From positions 3,568,100 through 3,632,099 of the forward strand of contig CM035306.1 in assembly GCA_002900995.3 (NCBI GenBank): 64,000 nt of DNA, given 5' to 3'. The stretch comes from Ganoderma boninense (lineage: Eukaryota > Basidiomycota > Agaricomycetes > Polyporales > Polyporaceae). Position numbers and translations under genes: made by a program. The notes below the pieces were generated by a model, which worked only from the letters and a program-made list of their open reading frames with translations, was not told the origin of the DNA and searched no databases. How positions within the stretch are numbered: the first letter of the stretch is position 1; each line of letters starts with the position of its first letter. Of the stretch, positions 33,621 to 47,100 are shown piece after piece.

Positions 33621-35330
33621 GTTGGATTGCTCGCGCATTTTTCTCTGCCGCTACCTCGCACGGATGCTCTGTCAATCTGAAGCCTACCCCAGGCCTATCC
33701 TACGCTGTGTTCTCTCGCAGCCTGCCGACTCGGTGTGGGCGAAAATCGGCGGTGCCTGTTAGCAACGATTCAGCGGCGCTTGTTCTCAACAGATGCGAAT
33801 TGTATGGATATGGGCCTGCTGTGGATAGGCAGTTCTGGAGGACTGGCGAGTCGGTTTTCTGTTTTTGTTTTTGTTTTTGATCGGTTTGTATGCAGACCGA
33901 ATGACACTTGGTGCCGTACGTTCCACGAGCGCAGCAGATTCTCATGGGCTGCGATCAACGCGGAGGCGCGACGAGGGGCAGTGACTGCGAGGGGGCTGGG
34001 CGAGGTTCTGTGGACATTATCTTGGATTGGTGCGAAGCGGGCGAGTGCTTGGGGCGTCGCGTGCCTATTTACCTGCCATATCCGCATCCCGTAGGGAAGT
34101 GGCGGGGGATGCCGGGGCGGAGGGTGTACCGTGGTACGGGGCCAGGATATGCCTAAAGCGCGTCGGCCTTCTTTCGAATCTGGTGGGGCTACCGCCGCGC
34201 CGGGTCAGGACGCGGGGGCCAAGGTTCGTGTTCGAGCAGAGTGCGCACGAGCCAGAATCCGTGGCCGCTGAGGCTGCATGTGGCGTCCCCCGCGTCCCTT
34301 TCTCACAGCAATGGATTCGGCCTGGGGGCCTGGGAGCTTCCTGATGTTCGCCCCCTCCCTCCTCCGATTGGCCGTCCCCTCTCCCCCTTCGGCCCTATCT
34401 CACTCTCCCCCTCCCTCGTCATCTCCTCCCCTTACGGCACCACCGAACCTTCTGACCTGCTTCGCCCTACTCCCCTCCTGCCGATCTCCCGTCCTGTCCC
34501 CGGCCATCGGGCGGGCTCTCGCGGCGGTCTCTCTCCACCTCCCTCGCGCCCTGGGGCTCCTGCTGCCTGATTCCACTGCGCCTTTCCACTCCGGGGGTGA
34601 GCCCCCGGTCCTCGACGCGGTTCCTTGTTCTTTCCGAACGCGCATTCGGTCGCCCTTCTCGGGGAGGCGCCGTGCGCGACAGAAGAACAGGCGACGATTC
34701 CTTCCATCGCAGATCGCACCCGCAGCGGTCCTGCATCCGGAGCAGTGGTCCGCCTCGTCTCTCGGGGCCTGTATACGGCCCCAAGCGGGTGTCATACGAC
34801 CCTCGACAATTCTCGGGCGATTTCAACCGCTATTTCGCTGACTGTTGCAGACCGGGACCGCGGATCCGCCCCTCTCGCCCCTCTGTTGTAGAGCTCTTTC
34901 AGGACTTTCGGGGGAACGTCCACGGCTCCACCACCCGATGCGCGATTGATTGTCCCGCAGCGATCGTCCCGAGGTTGAGGCGACGATGCCAACCAACAGA
35001 CTGGGGCACTCGCGGGCGGGGACAAAGGGTATAATGACAAAAATGTATTATATGCATGGGTGTCATGGGTAGGATATACACAAGAGAGATTCACGAGTCC
35101 ATCCACCGATCCACCGGGTCGTAACGAAACATGTCTACCAAAAACAGTGTTCTATGCATGCATAATCGACGGGCGTTCGCAGTCAATAGGATGAGAGAGA
35201 GGGCCATTCCGCAGAATCACAATCACACAAGCGCGAGCGACACCAGGCCAGCGGAGAAAAGAACACAGTACAGATCCCTGATAGCAGTACACGGACGCGA
35301 GAAAACAGCGGCACGAGATGGGGTTAGCCC
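33621..35330. other. Intergenic region between cyclophilin and CDC4
   Basis: About 1.7 kb between convergent stops. It holds the 3' UTRs and, at 34.15-35.03 kb, a GC-rich stretch with plausible splice signals that might be an unrecognised gene (listed separately). Nothing else is supported. Confidence 0.5.
34149..34570 (+). CDS. Possible small Pro-rich protein, unrecognised
   Basis: A two-exon model (34149-34240, 34309-34570) gives 117 aa starting MPKARRPSFESGGATAAPGQ and continuing GFGLGAWELPDVRPLPPPIG. The intron has a GTGCGC donor, a branch-like GCTGAG and a TCTCACAG acceptor, and the two frames join cleanly. Further intron-like signals lie downstream (donor GTGTCA at 34789, CTGACTGTTGCAG ending near 34850), so a longer gene reaching 35034 is possible. 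No domain is visible and C/T-rich sequence can make such frames by chance. Confidence 0.25.
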
Positions 35331-38127
35331 CTACGGCTGCCACCGCCTGCGATGGCCGACGTTGCGCGTCCTAGGCTTAGTCGGCGTCTCCTCCTGAGAA
35401 GGCAGCGCGCGCAGCGGTGGTTCCGCCGAGGGACCCGCGAGGGGTGCCAGAGGGACATGCACATCGCGCGGCGCACGCGTCCGCGTCGTGGACGCTCGCG
35501 AACGGTAGTGGCTCGCCGTCGTGGACGCGGATGCTTCCCTGGATGACCGCGTACTGTCCTCTGCATCCGTCGACATCCCCCGCCACCTCTGCAGGCGGCC
35601 CGTCCTCGAATCATCGTCGGGGAGGCCGTACCGGTCCTGGTCGGCTTCGATGTATTCTGCATCCGAGGGGATGCCATCGATGTCCTGATCCATCGCGTCC
35701 GCCTCGACCTGTGCGCGGTCCATCTCGTCATCCTCATCGGAGTAGTCCGATTCCTCATCGTACAGGCCCCCGGGGGGCTCACCCTCCCACTCGTCATCCT
35801 CATCGTCGCCAAAGTCCCACACGTCAAGGACGGTCGAGTCCATGCGATTACTCGCGGCGACACACCACCGCCCCTCAAAGACGACCTGCCAAACGCCAAC
35901 AATCCCCGTTAGCAGGTCGCGCACTTGCGACCCGTCTCGGATGTCCCACATCTTGAGCGTGCCGTCTGATCCGCTAAGAACCTTGAACTCGTCGTGCTGG
36001 AAGCACGTGATTGCACCTTGGTGCGCCGCCAACGTATGCCGGAGCTCGCCGGTGTCGGGGTCCCAGACGCGGAGGGTGGAGTCGGCGGCGGCGGAGACGA
36101 GGTAGGACGGCGAGAGGCCGAGCAATCCGACAAGGGAGGTGTGGCCCGCGAGGATGTGCTGACAGCCGCCGGTGCTCAGGTTCCAGACGCGGACCGTGCC
36201 GTCCATCGAGCCGGAGCACGCCAGGTTGCGGTTGATGTCGAGTACGACGCTGTACACTGCAGACGCAGGACGTCAGAGGAGCATGTCAGCAATTCAGTAG
36301 CGCAGCGAGGCCCCGTCCGCAATTCATCGCACCTTTTTGCGTGTGGCCCACCAATACCCACTTGCACGCCCCTGTGATGATGTCCCATATCCGGACGGTG
36401 CAATCGTAGCTGCCAGAAACGAGCGTCCGTCCGCGGGCGGCAAGTGCGCGGACCGCATGGTCGTGGCCTTCGAGATGCAACTTGTGGTATGGGTTGTCCT
36501 CCACGTCCTCCTGCGCAGCCTTACGTCAACGTCTCGACCGTGAAAGCCATATGATTTACACAGTGCGCACCTCTGAAGGATCAACTTCGGTATCATCTGC
36601 GCCGTAGCATCTGTACTCTTCATCGCCCGGCCTAGGCAGCGCCCAAACACGGAGCGAGTGGTCTCGGCTGCCCGTGACAATAAGCGGTCGTTTCGGCCAT
36701 TTTTCGCGAGTAACGATGCCCTGCTCGTTCTCATAGTCTATCCATTCCGGTTTCACGATGGCTAGACAGCGGACAGTGCTGGTGTGGCCACCGAAGACAT
36801 GCGTGCACCGCCCTGTTTCGAGGTCCCAGATCCGGACCGTGCGGTCCGTCGAACCACTAACAAGGGTATTCTTGGTCGCTGCCAAGGCCCACACTCCACC
36901 GTCGTGTCCGTCCAAGGAGCGGATGAGTGTGCCTGTTACAGGGGAATAGACATGGATCGAGTGGTCGTCAGAGGCGGAAATAATGCGTCCGTGCGAGAAA
37001 ATGAGGCAGGTCACGACAGACCGCCCATGTGCGGCGAACGTAAGCCGCTTAGGGTCATCGTTCGTGACCCAACGTGTTCGCGTGAGGTGACGTGACTTGA
37101 AAAGGATCTTGTACGGGTGAGGCAGGGGGAGGGAGCCGGGGGCAGGCAAACCTTGTCGTCTGCGGCGTGACATGATAGCGTCAGAAAAGGCTGTCTCGGA
37201 GTCCCGCCCAAACCATATTTTCGTGCTCTTCAGGAGATCGCGCCAGAGAACGGGATCGGAGTCGATGATGGCTCGCCATGGCTTGGATACCCTTGAAGCG
37301 CGTGCGAGGTCGGGGAAGGAAAGGAAACTGAGGACTAGTGATACAAGTTCGGGAGGAAGGAGTGTCAGAAAGTCTCGGGCTAGAGTAGGTGTTAGGACAG
37401 AGTGTAATGTCCTGAGAACGGAGAGCGGAGAATGTCGCAGGAAGGTAAGTAGCACATGAGACTGGAGGGGTGGTGGAAGGCTCGAGAAGTGGGAGAGTAG
37501 CGTGGGGAGGGCAAGGAGGGTCGTCATTGACAGATCGGGTTGCAAAGGTGCTTGCAGTAGGCTTTGAGGCTGAGGGGAGGAGTGGCCGCTCGGAGGGGCC
37601 GATGGCCAGATACTCTCAGGAGGCGGCGAACCATGGGGAGACGGTAGCGGAGATGGGGGGGCGGCAGTGTTCATCGTCGTGATTGGTGGTAGGGGATGAC
37701 CCTTGGCCTTCTTTCGGGGCGGCGTTGTTGGGACGAGGCGAGGGACGGTTTCGATACCCTCCATAACGTCCTCGTTACTGTAGGACCTCTTTCGGCCGTA
37801 CCGTTCGATGGCTTCAGGAAGACCCACCTCCTTCCTCGAGTCGCTTTCGTCGCGCTTCACCATCCTCCAACCTTTGCCCTCAACTGCCGATTCCTCCTCC
37901 TGCATCTCCTGCTCTCCGTGTTCGCCGTCGCGAAATGTGGCCCGTGACCCCCCGGGAAAGACCAACGGGAACTCACGCAGAGATCGAGGTAGGGTTGCAT
38001 TGTAGAGAGGATACAGCTTAGGGTCCTTGGGAGAGGAGGGGGCGGGGAGAGATGGAAGAGGGATGGGCGCATATGTCGTGGTTGTCGTGGTTGTCGTGAC
38101 CACCCTGCGGATGCCGGCGGTGAGCAT
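35331..38127 (-). CDS. CDC4: CDC4/FBXW7-type F-box and WD40 substrate receptor of SCF ubiquitin ligase
   Basis: Recognises phosphodegrons and delivers substrates to the SCF ligase. Exons on minus: 36571-38127, 36333-36510, 35331-36256; 886 aa. I start at MLTAGIRRVV (ATG at 38127), the first in-frame ATG of the open frame. The N-terminal 250 residues are disordered with a Thr run and a basic PPRKKAK (possible NLS). The F-box is at about 254-300: LLPPELVSLVLSFLSFPDL and RASRVSKPWRAII, followed by WFG and the family linker RWVTNDDPKRLTFAAHG. At least seven WD40 blades follow, for example HSIHVYSPVTGTLIRSLDGH, VSGSTDRTVRIWDLETGRC, VSGSYDCTVRIWDIITGAC, ACSGSMDGTVRVWNLSTGG and LSGSDGTLKMWDIRDG. The tail from about residue 740 is highly acidic (DEDDEWEGE, SDYSDEDDEMD), then basic. 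Very sure of the family. Confidence 0.94.
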
Positions 38128-41100
38128 GGCACACCATAAGAAAGGAGATATACACACGTAGTGGTGTTCACCGACGGGGCTAGGAAGAGCGAAGGACGTG
38201 TATTGTTGTTCATGGCGGGGAGAAGAGAGGAGCGCACGATGGCGCAGTGCAAGGAACGGCGGTTGGACGTGAACCGATGAGGCGCCCCGAGCGCCCGCCG
38301 CCTGAGGCCTTGTGCCACTGCGGAGTCTCAATCTCGGCCCGTCCCACCAAACCCACCTTGTCCCTCGTCCTCCTCCTCCATCCTCCTTTGTCCTGCAGCC
38401 TCGTGAGTGTCGTACTCAGACAGTATTTCAGTAAATACTCATCTAGCAATTGTCCCGCGATCGAGCCTCCGAGGTGGCATCAATCCGATCAGGTGAGCAC
38501 CGGACTATACCGCAGCACTACGGAGTGTCGGCAGAACTCCAAAGGCCTTTGCAGGACCTTAAGCTGAGCAATCTGAATTCGGACGTCTTCAGGCCACAGC
38601 CCCAGCCAGCCAGAAAGACCCATTGGTCGAGCGGGGAGATGACCGTTCGCTGGCTTGGCCCCTTGAGGTCACGAAGTTCGCCATATCGGGAGGCGGCTCA
38701 ATCAAGGCAAGACACACAGAACATGGATTCAAAATCGCCACATATAACTTGACGGAAGTTCTCTCTAACGCTCACGAGGTTCTTTGGAGTGTAGACTACA
38801 GCGCGAGATCTGGCTCTACCGTGCTGCACTGGTACCGCGCCCGCTCTGGACTCAGTGAAGCCTGCATTCCGGTTTCCCCCATTCACTCACAACGAACTAA
38901 GTCAGGAATGACTGGATACCCATCGGCCTTCCATGCTGTTCCGCTTGAGGGGAAAACGGTGAAAATTTGCTGCTCTCACTCCTTCGTATTGTCAGGGTGA
39001 CAGCCTACACGCTTGCTACCTTGATGCATGGTTGCTGTGGCCAGACATACTTAGCCTGAACTTCGGGGCTCTCACCATTACACCCATCAGCGCTCCAGCG
39101 TATGCGCTACGTATCTTCTTGCTTCTAGCGCCTCATAGGATGCGTCGCTCGCGTGCCGACATTCCCTCCGGATACAGATCCCCGAAGGTGGCTGTTCCGA
39201 CGAACGGTCAGGGCTGGCCTGTCCAACGTTTTCGGCGAGATTTCTGGCTGCCGAAGTTGGCCAGACCCGCCGGGTTCAAATCGTCGCGGTTTCGAGGTTG
39301 AAGCTGGCGCCAGATGTTCGAGCAAACTCTCGTTCCCGGACGCACGGTCGTCGTGAGTACGAACTAGAATTCCTTCCTTATTTGGTAATTACGCACCCAG
39401 CTCCCCCTCCCTGCTCCCATGCCTCCCATTCAGACTTGTGGTCCGTTCCTCTCCTCCTGGTGCCAACCCCGATGTTGCTGCGTCCTCTCAGGGCTCGTAC
39501 ATCGATAACGGGCCGCTTGACACCGCTATCGAGGGCAGGACCTCTTCCCCCAAAGGGATCGACACCCCGCGAGGATGGTATGCTGTTGACAGGCCCGCGG
39601 AGGATATGCTTTTCCTCCCGTCTACGGCCCCGAATCTTCTCACCGGCTAGTACCCTCGGCCTGGAGAACAACAGGTGACAAAGATCGACGTCGACCGTCC
39701 CTTTCATTGGCCGGGATAGTTAGGAACATGCCGACGGTTCGCTTATCTAGGTAATATAGATCTTGTCATACCAAACACCCTCTGCCGTGAATACGCTACG
39801 TGTTTGTCTACGAGAGCAAGCCATGGTCGTCCCTGGTCCTTCAAGTAGGGCATACCCATTCCTTATGCTAGCATGACGTCCTGTGAAGCTGTTGACGATG
39901 ATCGTTGGCATCGCGAACCTTCGTTGACAATACAAACGTCATCGTAGAAGCGAATGGCACGCTCTGTGGTACCTGAGGGATGCCTGCCACCGGCCGGCAT
40001 GTCGCTCTTCCTGAAGCAAGTAGTCGAGGCTGTACACATCGGAGCTGCGCAATATTTAGACACTTCACAGGTGGATTTCCGCAAATAATCCAGCGTGGGG
40101 CATACATGTCAAAAACACTCAGGGCAAGGTACTGGCGACAGCAGGTACGAGCGAATCGAATCCAAGACGTCATACAAATGTGGACGGCCAATATGACACT
40201 TCACGCCTGGCTTGAGCTCAGGACTCGCCTCTCCGTCGCCTCCGTCCCGCCCTCACAGGGCGCCGTTGCCGTTAATATTAGCTGGTCAAGAGTTGAAAGC
40301 GTTCTCACCCCGGCGAAGTGAGCGGGAGATTCAGATTCCCCAGGAGAAAGCATTTCTTTTGGCGACTGATTGCAATGGTCGAAATCGAATTTCGGCGACG
40401 CCTGGACATTTCAAAGTGCCCATTCAGTTTGTTTTCCTACTATGACTAGTCTGCTCGACCCGTGCTTCTGCTCAGCGTCTGGCGATCGGAGCCGCATCGC
40501 CATTCGATCCAGAATTGCAAACGTTGTAGGAAAGGAATCTGGCGGAAGTGAGACTCGGCGGGTCGGGTCGTGGTCCAGCGACGTTCTCAATGTGGCGAGC
40601 CTGGGAGTGCCTCACACACACGCGGAGTGACTGACACGGAGAAAGGAGGCGAGGTGCATCGCCTCGGCTCTTCCGGGGTGGCGTTGCGGTATCGCAGCAT
40701 CACATCACATAGAATAGGTTGAAGATGTTCTGTCATGGGGAGGCTGGTATGGCAGGCAGCCATGCGGCTACGACACCGGTGTGGGATCGCGTGCGCCTAG
40801 GGAGGACCGTTGTTGCGTATCGCGTTCTCTTGGCACTATGGGTTTGGCGCCACCGGGTCTTGCGTTGGCGCAATCAGATCCCGAGCCCCGAAGGTCGTCC
40901 TGATCTTTGGGGCTAGGATCGGACGAAAAGAACACGAGGCAAAAAGAAGAGGCTGTGGAGACCGGCCAAGGTTCGTGTTCTCGACGTTCAAGAAGGTGAT
41001 TGCGTATGTCAAAATGTCGTGATAGAACGTATGCTGACACCGACCACAAGCGTCGAGTTTCGCTGCGGCTGCGGCCGATGAGGCACAGAAGTGCAACAAT

Positions 41101-44100
41101 GTTATTCCGCGCCATGTTGGCCCCGAAAGAACCTGTTGACGAAGCGAAAATAAAGAGGATGAGAAGAGGAGCTTCGTCTGGAGGTCAACATAACTAAGCC
41201 GTACCTAGCACGCCTTCAAAAGCTGTGTTCCTCTCGGACGTGTCGGGCAGAGATAGTGGCGCGAGCCAGGATACCTACAACTGCTTACGACGTTTCGCAT
41301 GGAAGGTGGGTAGTACTCACAGTAGCGTCCTGGGTCCAGTGTTCTTTTTGCATCATTCCCTGACCCACCGGAGTTACAACGTCCGAAGTAGGTCGGGAAA
41401 GACCGCTAGCACGAGGCCCGGTGTCGACACGACCCAATCCAGTTCCCGTGGCCGTTGTCGAAGTCGGTCGACGACAACGGGATGCGCGCTAGTACATTCC
41501 CGGGCACGAGCTTGTGACTATGCTGCTGAGGTTCGCCCGGCGCGCTGGGAAAAGAATTTGAATCGGAGTGCCGGAAAGGTGAAAGAACTCTGAGTTAGAT
41601 GTATCTTTGATATCGTCCCTGGCTGGAGAGAGATCGATTAATATCAGAATGATCCCCTCAATGCTATGAACAATGGCCGGACATACGCGTTTTGTGCGAT
41701 CTGCAGCGGTCCTATCCTGGCATTTCTGGATGGCACACGAGGGACGTCGAGGCTGGGAACTCTTTTCAGCGGACGAACAATCCGACGGCAATCATTCACA
41801 TTATGACCTCGATCGCCCGCATAATATCCCGCCCCGTGTGACGACCGAACATACGTGTTTTCAAGCTCTTTGAGTCAGCGGAACTTCGGGGGAGATGACC
41901 GTCGACGTCATTTGTCGACACTTCGCCTCATTGCTTGACAAGCAACGGTGGGAACCCGTTCCAATGCATTTGGTCTGAAGCGGCTGGCGTTCCGGGACAC
42001 AGGCGTCAGCTATCCAGACCACATGGTGAAGCCAATCCTGAGAAAGGTGGACTCAAGCCTTCGAAGAAGTCCTGGTGAGCATGTGGTGCAGGCGCTCCGA
42101 CAGTCACTGGATCCCTATCGCAGCCCCCTACAGGCAACGAGTTATCTGGTGGTTTTGATGGTCCGAAGGATGAATTCGCAGATTTCGAGCGAGAGCAGAC
42201 GTATCTGTGAGGACCGCGGAGGCAGGTGGAGAATGCCCTCGTCCGCTTACGGCAAGATAACCATGGAAAGCTTGCCAGGCACCCGGCGGCCAATGGGAAC
42301 GGCAAGAAGGTTGCCGCTCCAGCAATGCATTCTGATGGCGGGACCAAAGTAGCCAATAATGAGCTCCGAAGGATCCTGGCAAAGTTCGGGGCCGTCGAAA
42401 GGGACTATCGCGGGAGAGATCCTGTCAGTTAAGGAAAATATCCAGATAGAGTCTCGAACGCTCCCGAAGTTGTCACAGAGGTGCCCTGCCTCCAAGACGG
42501 ACGTTGTAACCTGCAAGAGCACCTCTTCCACTCTCTATGCCAACGTTGGTAGGTAAGGGCACGCTTAGCATCAGCACCCGGCGTTCTGTGGCGAGAGCAT
42601 CAGAGCATTCGAGAGGAGGACATTCATGGGTGCTGTGGGGCAACTCACGGTCATAAAGGCATGAGAAAGGGAGGCGCTGCATGGGGAAAAGCTTGCGTTC
42701 GTCGACGGCAACGAGCGAGGGTGAGAGGATGCGACTGGACTCGACCATGGAAAATCAGCTGCGCCTCCAACCCACACGGCTGTGCACTCCTCTCCCGGCC
42801 CGGCCCCTCCGCCAGCGTGGCCATGACCGATTAGGAAGGTAATCAAGAACGAATGGTTCGCCCACTCCGCCGTCCGTCCTGCTCGCCGTGCACCCCCAAA
42901 GCACACGGCACCGCGTGTGCCGTTTGGTCGCAACCATTGCTACTTTGAGGTTATCTGGCAGTTAAATGCCTTCCTGAGCATCAAGAACACGGCCCTTCCC
43001 GGTATTAGAGGCTCCGTGGGTACAAAAGCCTGAAAAGCTCCGGGCTCAAGACTCTCGTCACTCCCTCTCGTGGTTCGCATTCATATAGTGCGTCCAGGTG
43101 ACCGCTCAGCGTGCCTCACCTAGTTTTAAGACACACTGACGCAACTCAATGACGGTCTCCGCATGGGCTTGAGTCTATATTGCTGCCCCGTCTTCTGCCA
43201 TCGTCGCGAAGGCGTTCCCCAGACCCCAGCGCAACTTCTCGCTTCAGCGGTGGCACTCCTCCTTGGAGATTTGGCGAGAATGCCGGGGACATGTTCTAGA
43301 GCCCCGCAAGGTTGCCGTTGCCCAGCAGGGTAGCCTCAACCTTTCCGAGTCTCCCTGATAACTGCGTCGGCGCTGCAAACCGCCGGCGACGTCTTCTTCC
43401 ACGAACATCTTCAGGATGGGCGGCGCCCCATAACCGCATCGCGTACCTATGGCGAATTTATTCGTCAGGCACTGCGCTCGCACACACCCCGTAGGTACGG
43501 CGGACGAAAAATCCCAGCTCGGATGCGGATGCCTGCACCCCGCTCTGGATGGATGGCCACGGAGGCTTTTGGAGCATGTGCCTTTACGTATACCAGCGAG
43601 GGGCGGCGCTCCCCCGGCACGTTCCCTCAACAACACTCGTGGCGGTGCCGTACCCTGACCCGATCCGCCGCTCCGAACGCGACGCTTCTTAAAATCCTAT
43701 TGGACCAGCCGATGCAGTTTCCCCCCGGCATGGCCACTCGGACGACCCTTACATCTAGTGGAAATTACAAACAACTTGAACTCGCCGATCAGGCTCGAGC
43801 ACGTCTATTGTAGCACCGCTCGTGGGGCAGGGGGTTACGGAACTCGGGCGCTTGGAGTTGTGGAGAGTGGCTATTCGCCAGCGCCCAAGGCCACATTGAC
43901 GTTTTCCTGCGATTTATTAGCTACGCATAACGGCAGCGCACGAGGAGCGCATCCCGCATTCACCTTTCGGCTCCGGCCACGCTGACGAGAGGCAGCGGCA
44001 GAGAAACACCTCGTTGAATGCTGTTCCATAGCATTAGCGTTATGGGGTTGAAGCACTTTGCACTGCGGTTCAGGCGCGTGGTTCGGCTGACTGTGGTGGG

Positions 44101-47100
44101 CTTCTCTTGCGCGACCTTCTCACCGAGGCACCGAGCCTGACAAACGCGTGCCCGACGCCTACCAGGCGCCCCGAGCGACTGAAGCGATGCAACGCAGCCG
44201 CTCCGAGAACTCGAACCTTCGAATCCGTCTCGGCGCAGAAGCCCTCGCGCCGCGGGCGGAAGGCGGCGCAGAACGCGTCCCAGGCCTGCGCCATATGTCG
44301 GCCTCACCGTCGAAGCAAGCACGAAATACAAATACGCGCGGCAGGAGGAGGAGGCGACGCGAGTACAAGGTCGCGGAGCGACTGGACGCCCAGCATACTG
44401 GTCCCGAGACCCGCGACTGTCGCGCAGTTGGCATCGTAATATTGTGGGCGCTTGACGAGGAGGCGCCGACCTTGCCTTCTGTCATCTGTGGTTCTGCCAG
44501 TGTGATAACGATGGTGTCAGTGATCGGGTGGCAGTCGAGGGCAAACCCTTCCTTTTCGATGGCGGCAGTATCGTATGCGGACGAATTTTGACAGACTTAG
44601 AGTTTGCGGGTTGACATGCCAGAGAAGCGACCCGGGTGCCAGACTGGGTCGCCGACGGTGCTGTCACCGTAAATTCCGAGCAGGAGGGTTGGGAGGGTCA
44701 CCAGGGCCCCGTGCTGCGACGGGGGTACGTCCACGAAACGCGTCTGGCGCCCCGACGAGACCGCCGCATCTTCTGAGAGGGATCCGCACAAACATATGTG
44801 CCGCAGGCAAGCACGATAGCGTGCAGGATGATCAGCATGACGTCGTCGTCGAGCAGAAAAAACATACGAGGAACACGCGCCGCGGTATGTCCGACGCCCT
44901 GCACGCCGCAGGGCCCGCACTGGCACACACTCACACACTGGTCTGCGAGCCGAGGACGAGTGGCCAAACAACTCGTGAAACCCCGCCTGTGCTGAAAATA
45001 GCACCCGAACCGACACTGCGACACCCCGCCAACTCAGCGGCCGTCCTGGGGCTCCGCCCAGTGGCCAGAACGCCGCACACCGTGCGCAGCTGTGCGCACC
45101 CCCCGGCGAAATTACCCGACACAACAGGGAAAACGCATGCCATTCGCCCGTGCTCGACCGCGCAGTTAAGCTATCTGGGGTCACGCTCCCCCTCCCTTCG
45201 CCTCTGGAATCATGTAATCACTGCGCCCTTCCCGAGGGCCCCATGCCTCGCGGTGGCCGTGTGGCCCACGTAAGGCTGGTCCCCAGGGAACAGGCCCAGG
45301 GAAGAGAGGAGAAGCGCACAGGGAGCAGGGAAAAGCCCAGCAAAAAAAACCACCCGGCGGCCTGCCTGCCTGGCTTCTGGGCGAACAAGGGTCGAAATGG
45401 GGGGCCTCGTGCCGTTGTGCCACTCCACACAACGTTAGCGTTGGGCTGGTGGAACGTCCGGCGGTGCGTGCGCTGCCTGCGCGGGTCCGAACGCGCAGTC
45501 GTGGCGACCGGAGATGAAGGCTGTTTGGCGCGGCCGCGAAATGAACGTGAACAGTGCGCATGCGCAACATTGCAGGTGCATGCCAGGTCAGTCAGTGCTA
45601 TTGCCACAGCGAGCCCTCTGGGTAAGAAGTGCTACTTAGTAGTACAAGCACTAACGCTGGGCCCCAGCGGTGCGCTGAGCCGCCTCCTCGTGGCCGTCGT
45701 GGGAGCGGGCTCGGCCGCGAATTTGTATTTCTGGAGCTTGCGGAGCAGGCGCGATGTCGCGGCGCATGGAGCGGGCGCGGACGTAGAGGGGCGGGAATCG
45801 TCGAAGGGCAGCGGAACTTGGAGGAAGCACCTCGTCTTGCCGTCGGCACTTTGCATTTAAAGCCTCGCGGGAGGAGCTTCAGGTCGGGAAGGCAGGGCCA
45901 GGGCGAGCATGGACGGGAAGACGCATTGGGGGGGAGGGACGAAAAAAAATAGGAGTGGAGGTTACGCCAGCGCAGGCTTTGTTTGGGATGGGTGTTCGGG
46001 CCTGTGAGGTCTATCATGGGCGGTGGGAGTCCGGCGGGTCCCCCTGGGTGCCTGAGTACGCGAATGAACGCGCATCCAATGAGAGCATGGGAGGACATGC
46101 CGACGCGGTCCATTATTGGCCAAGGGGTGCCGCGTCGTGCTGGGTCCGCCTCGGTAGGAGTCAAGAACAGCAACGCAAGGTGAATGAAAGAGAAGAGGCT
46201 GTCGGGCGGTACCGTCCACAACACCAGCAAAGGCGTTTTGCTCCGGGCTTTCCGGAAAGGTGGTAATGCGGCGGTTTGCGAACGGAGGGCGACGTGCGAG
46301 CAGCTGGTGCTCACAGGACCCTGGCCCCAGAGGGTGGTGGTTGGGTTGGGGTTGTAACAATTGGCTCCGGGATCTATCGTGGTGACAGATTTCCTCGGAA
46401 AGTGAGAACCATGCGGAGCGATGGATCAGAGAACGCTGCGCAGGACCCCAATGGCCGAGGCGAGCTGCTCAGAAGGGGCAAAGGCTGCTAGAAGGAGTTG
46501 CCATGATACACACTGGATACATTTGAGATCGTCGATCACGTTGGGAGGGGATTCCGATATATGGGAATAGGAGATATGTTTGAACGACTGTTCAACAAAG
46601 TCAAACAAGATAGTGCTTTGGGCTGGCATGAGGAGATATAGTGGACGCACGAAACAAGCCGCTGATCGTTCAAGACACCGGCAGCGGGGTCTGAGGTCTC
46701 GATATGGATTGTGGAGATACGAGATACGAGCGGCTGGGTGAGATGAAATCAGCGAAGAGACAATACGGGCGAGTTGTGACGGAAGTGGACGGCTGGGGAG
46801 CTGCGAAAGGCTGCGAAGGAGTGAATGAGAAGACAAGGTTCACTGGATCAGATAAGCGTGGCCGCGTCTGATAGACATGAGAAAGAATTGGGATGAGGAT
46901 GGCGCCGGAAGGGACGTAAAAGTGACTCGTAAAGTGAAGAAGGGTACGGAAAGAGGTGATGAGCGGTGGGATTGCCAGATGAGGATTTGGATATGTGGAC
47001 TGCCCAGATGGCGAAAAAATGAGAGGTGAGATGAGGAAAGGGTCCAGGTGTCTGACAGGAGTGGAAACCGGTTGTCTAGGGTGGGAGCGGGAATGGGGAA

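Noticed and set aside
34792..35106. 104-codon minus-strand frame before CDC4
   Set aside because: No domain; it overlaps intron-like signals on the plus strand and probable CDC4 3' sequence.
36571..38331. Longer N-terminus of CDC4 starting upstream of 38127
   Set aside because: The frame is open to 38331 but has no ATG there; the added residues look like translated promoter sequence.
39205..39265. Imperfect inverted repeat TGGCC...CCAACG / CCGAAGTTGGCCA
   Set aside because: Short and mismatched; no flanking direct repeats or mobile-element signal.
39225..39300. tRNA-like B-box (GGTTCAAATCG) near 39275
   Set aside because: No matching A-box at the right distance and no acceptor stem.
44597..45273. 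Overlapping 195- and 232-codon frames on opposite strands
   Set aside because: Low stop density from GC content; neither translation shows a family signature.
45598..46314. 238-codon minus-strand open frame
   Set aside because: High-GC sequence with open frames on both strands at once; no domain, no splice pattern.
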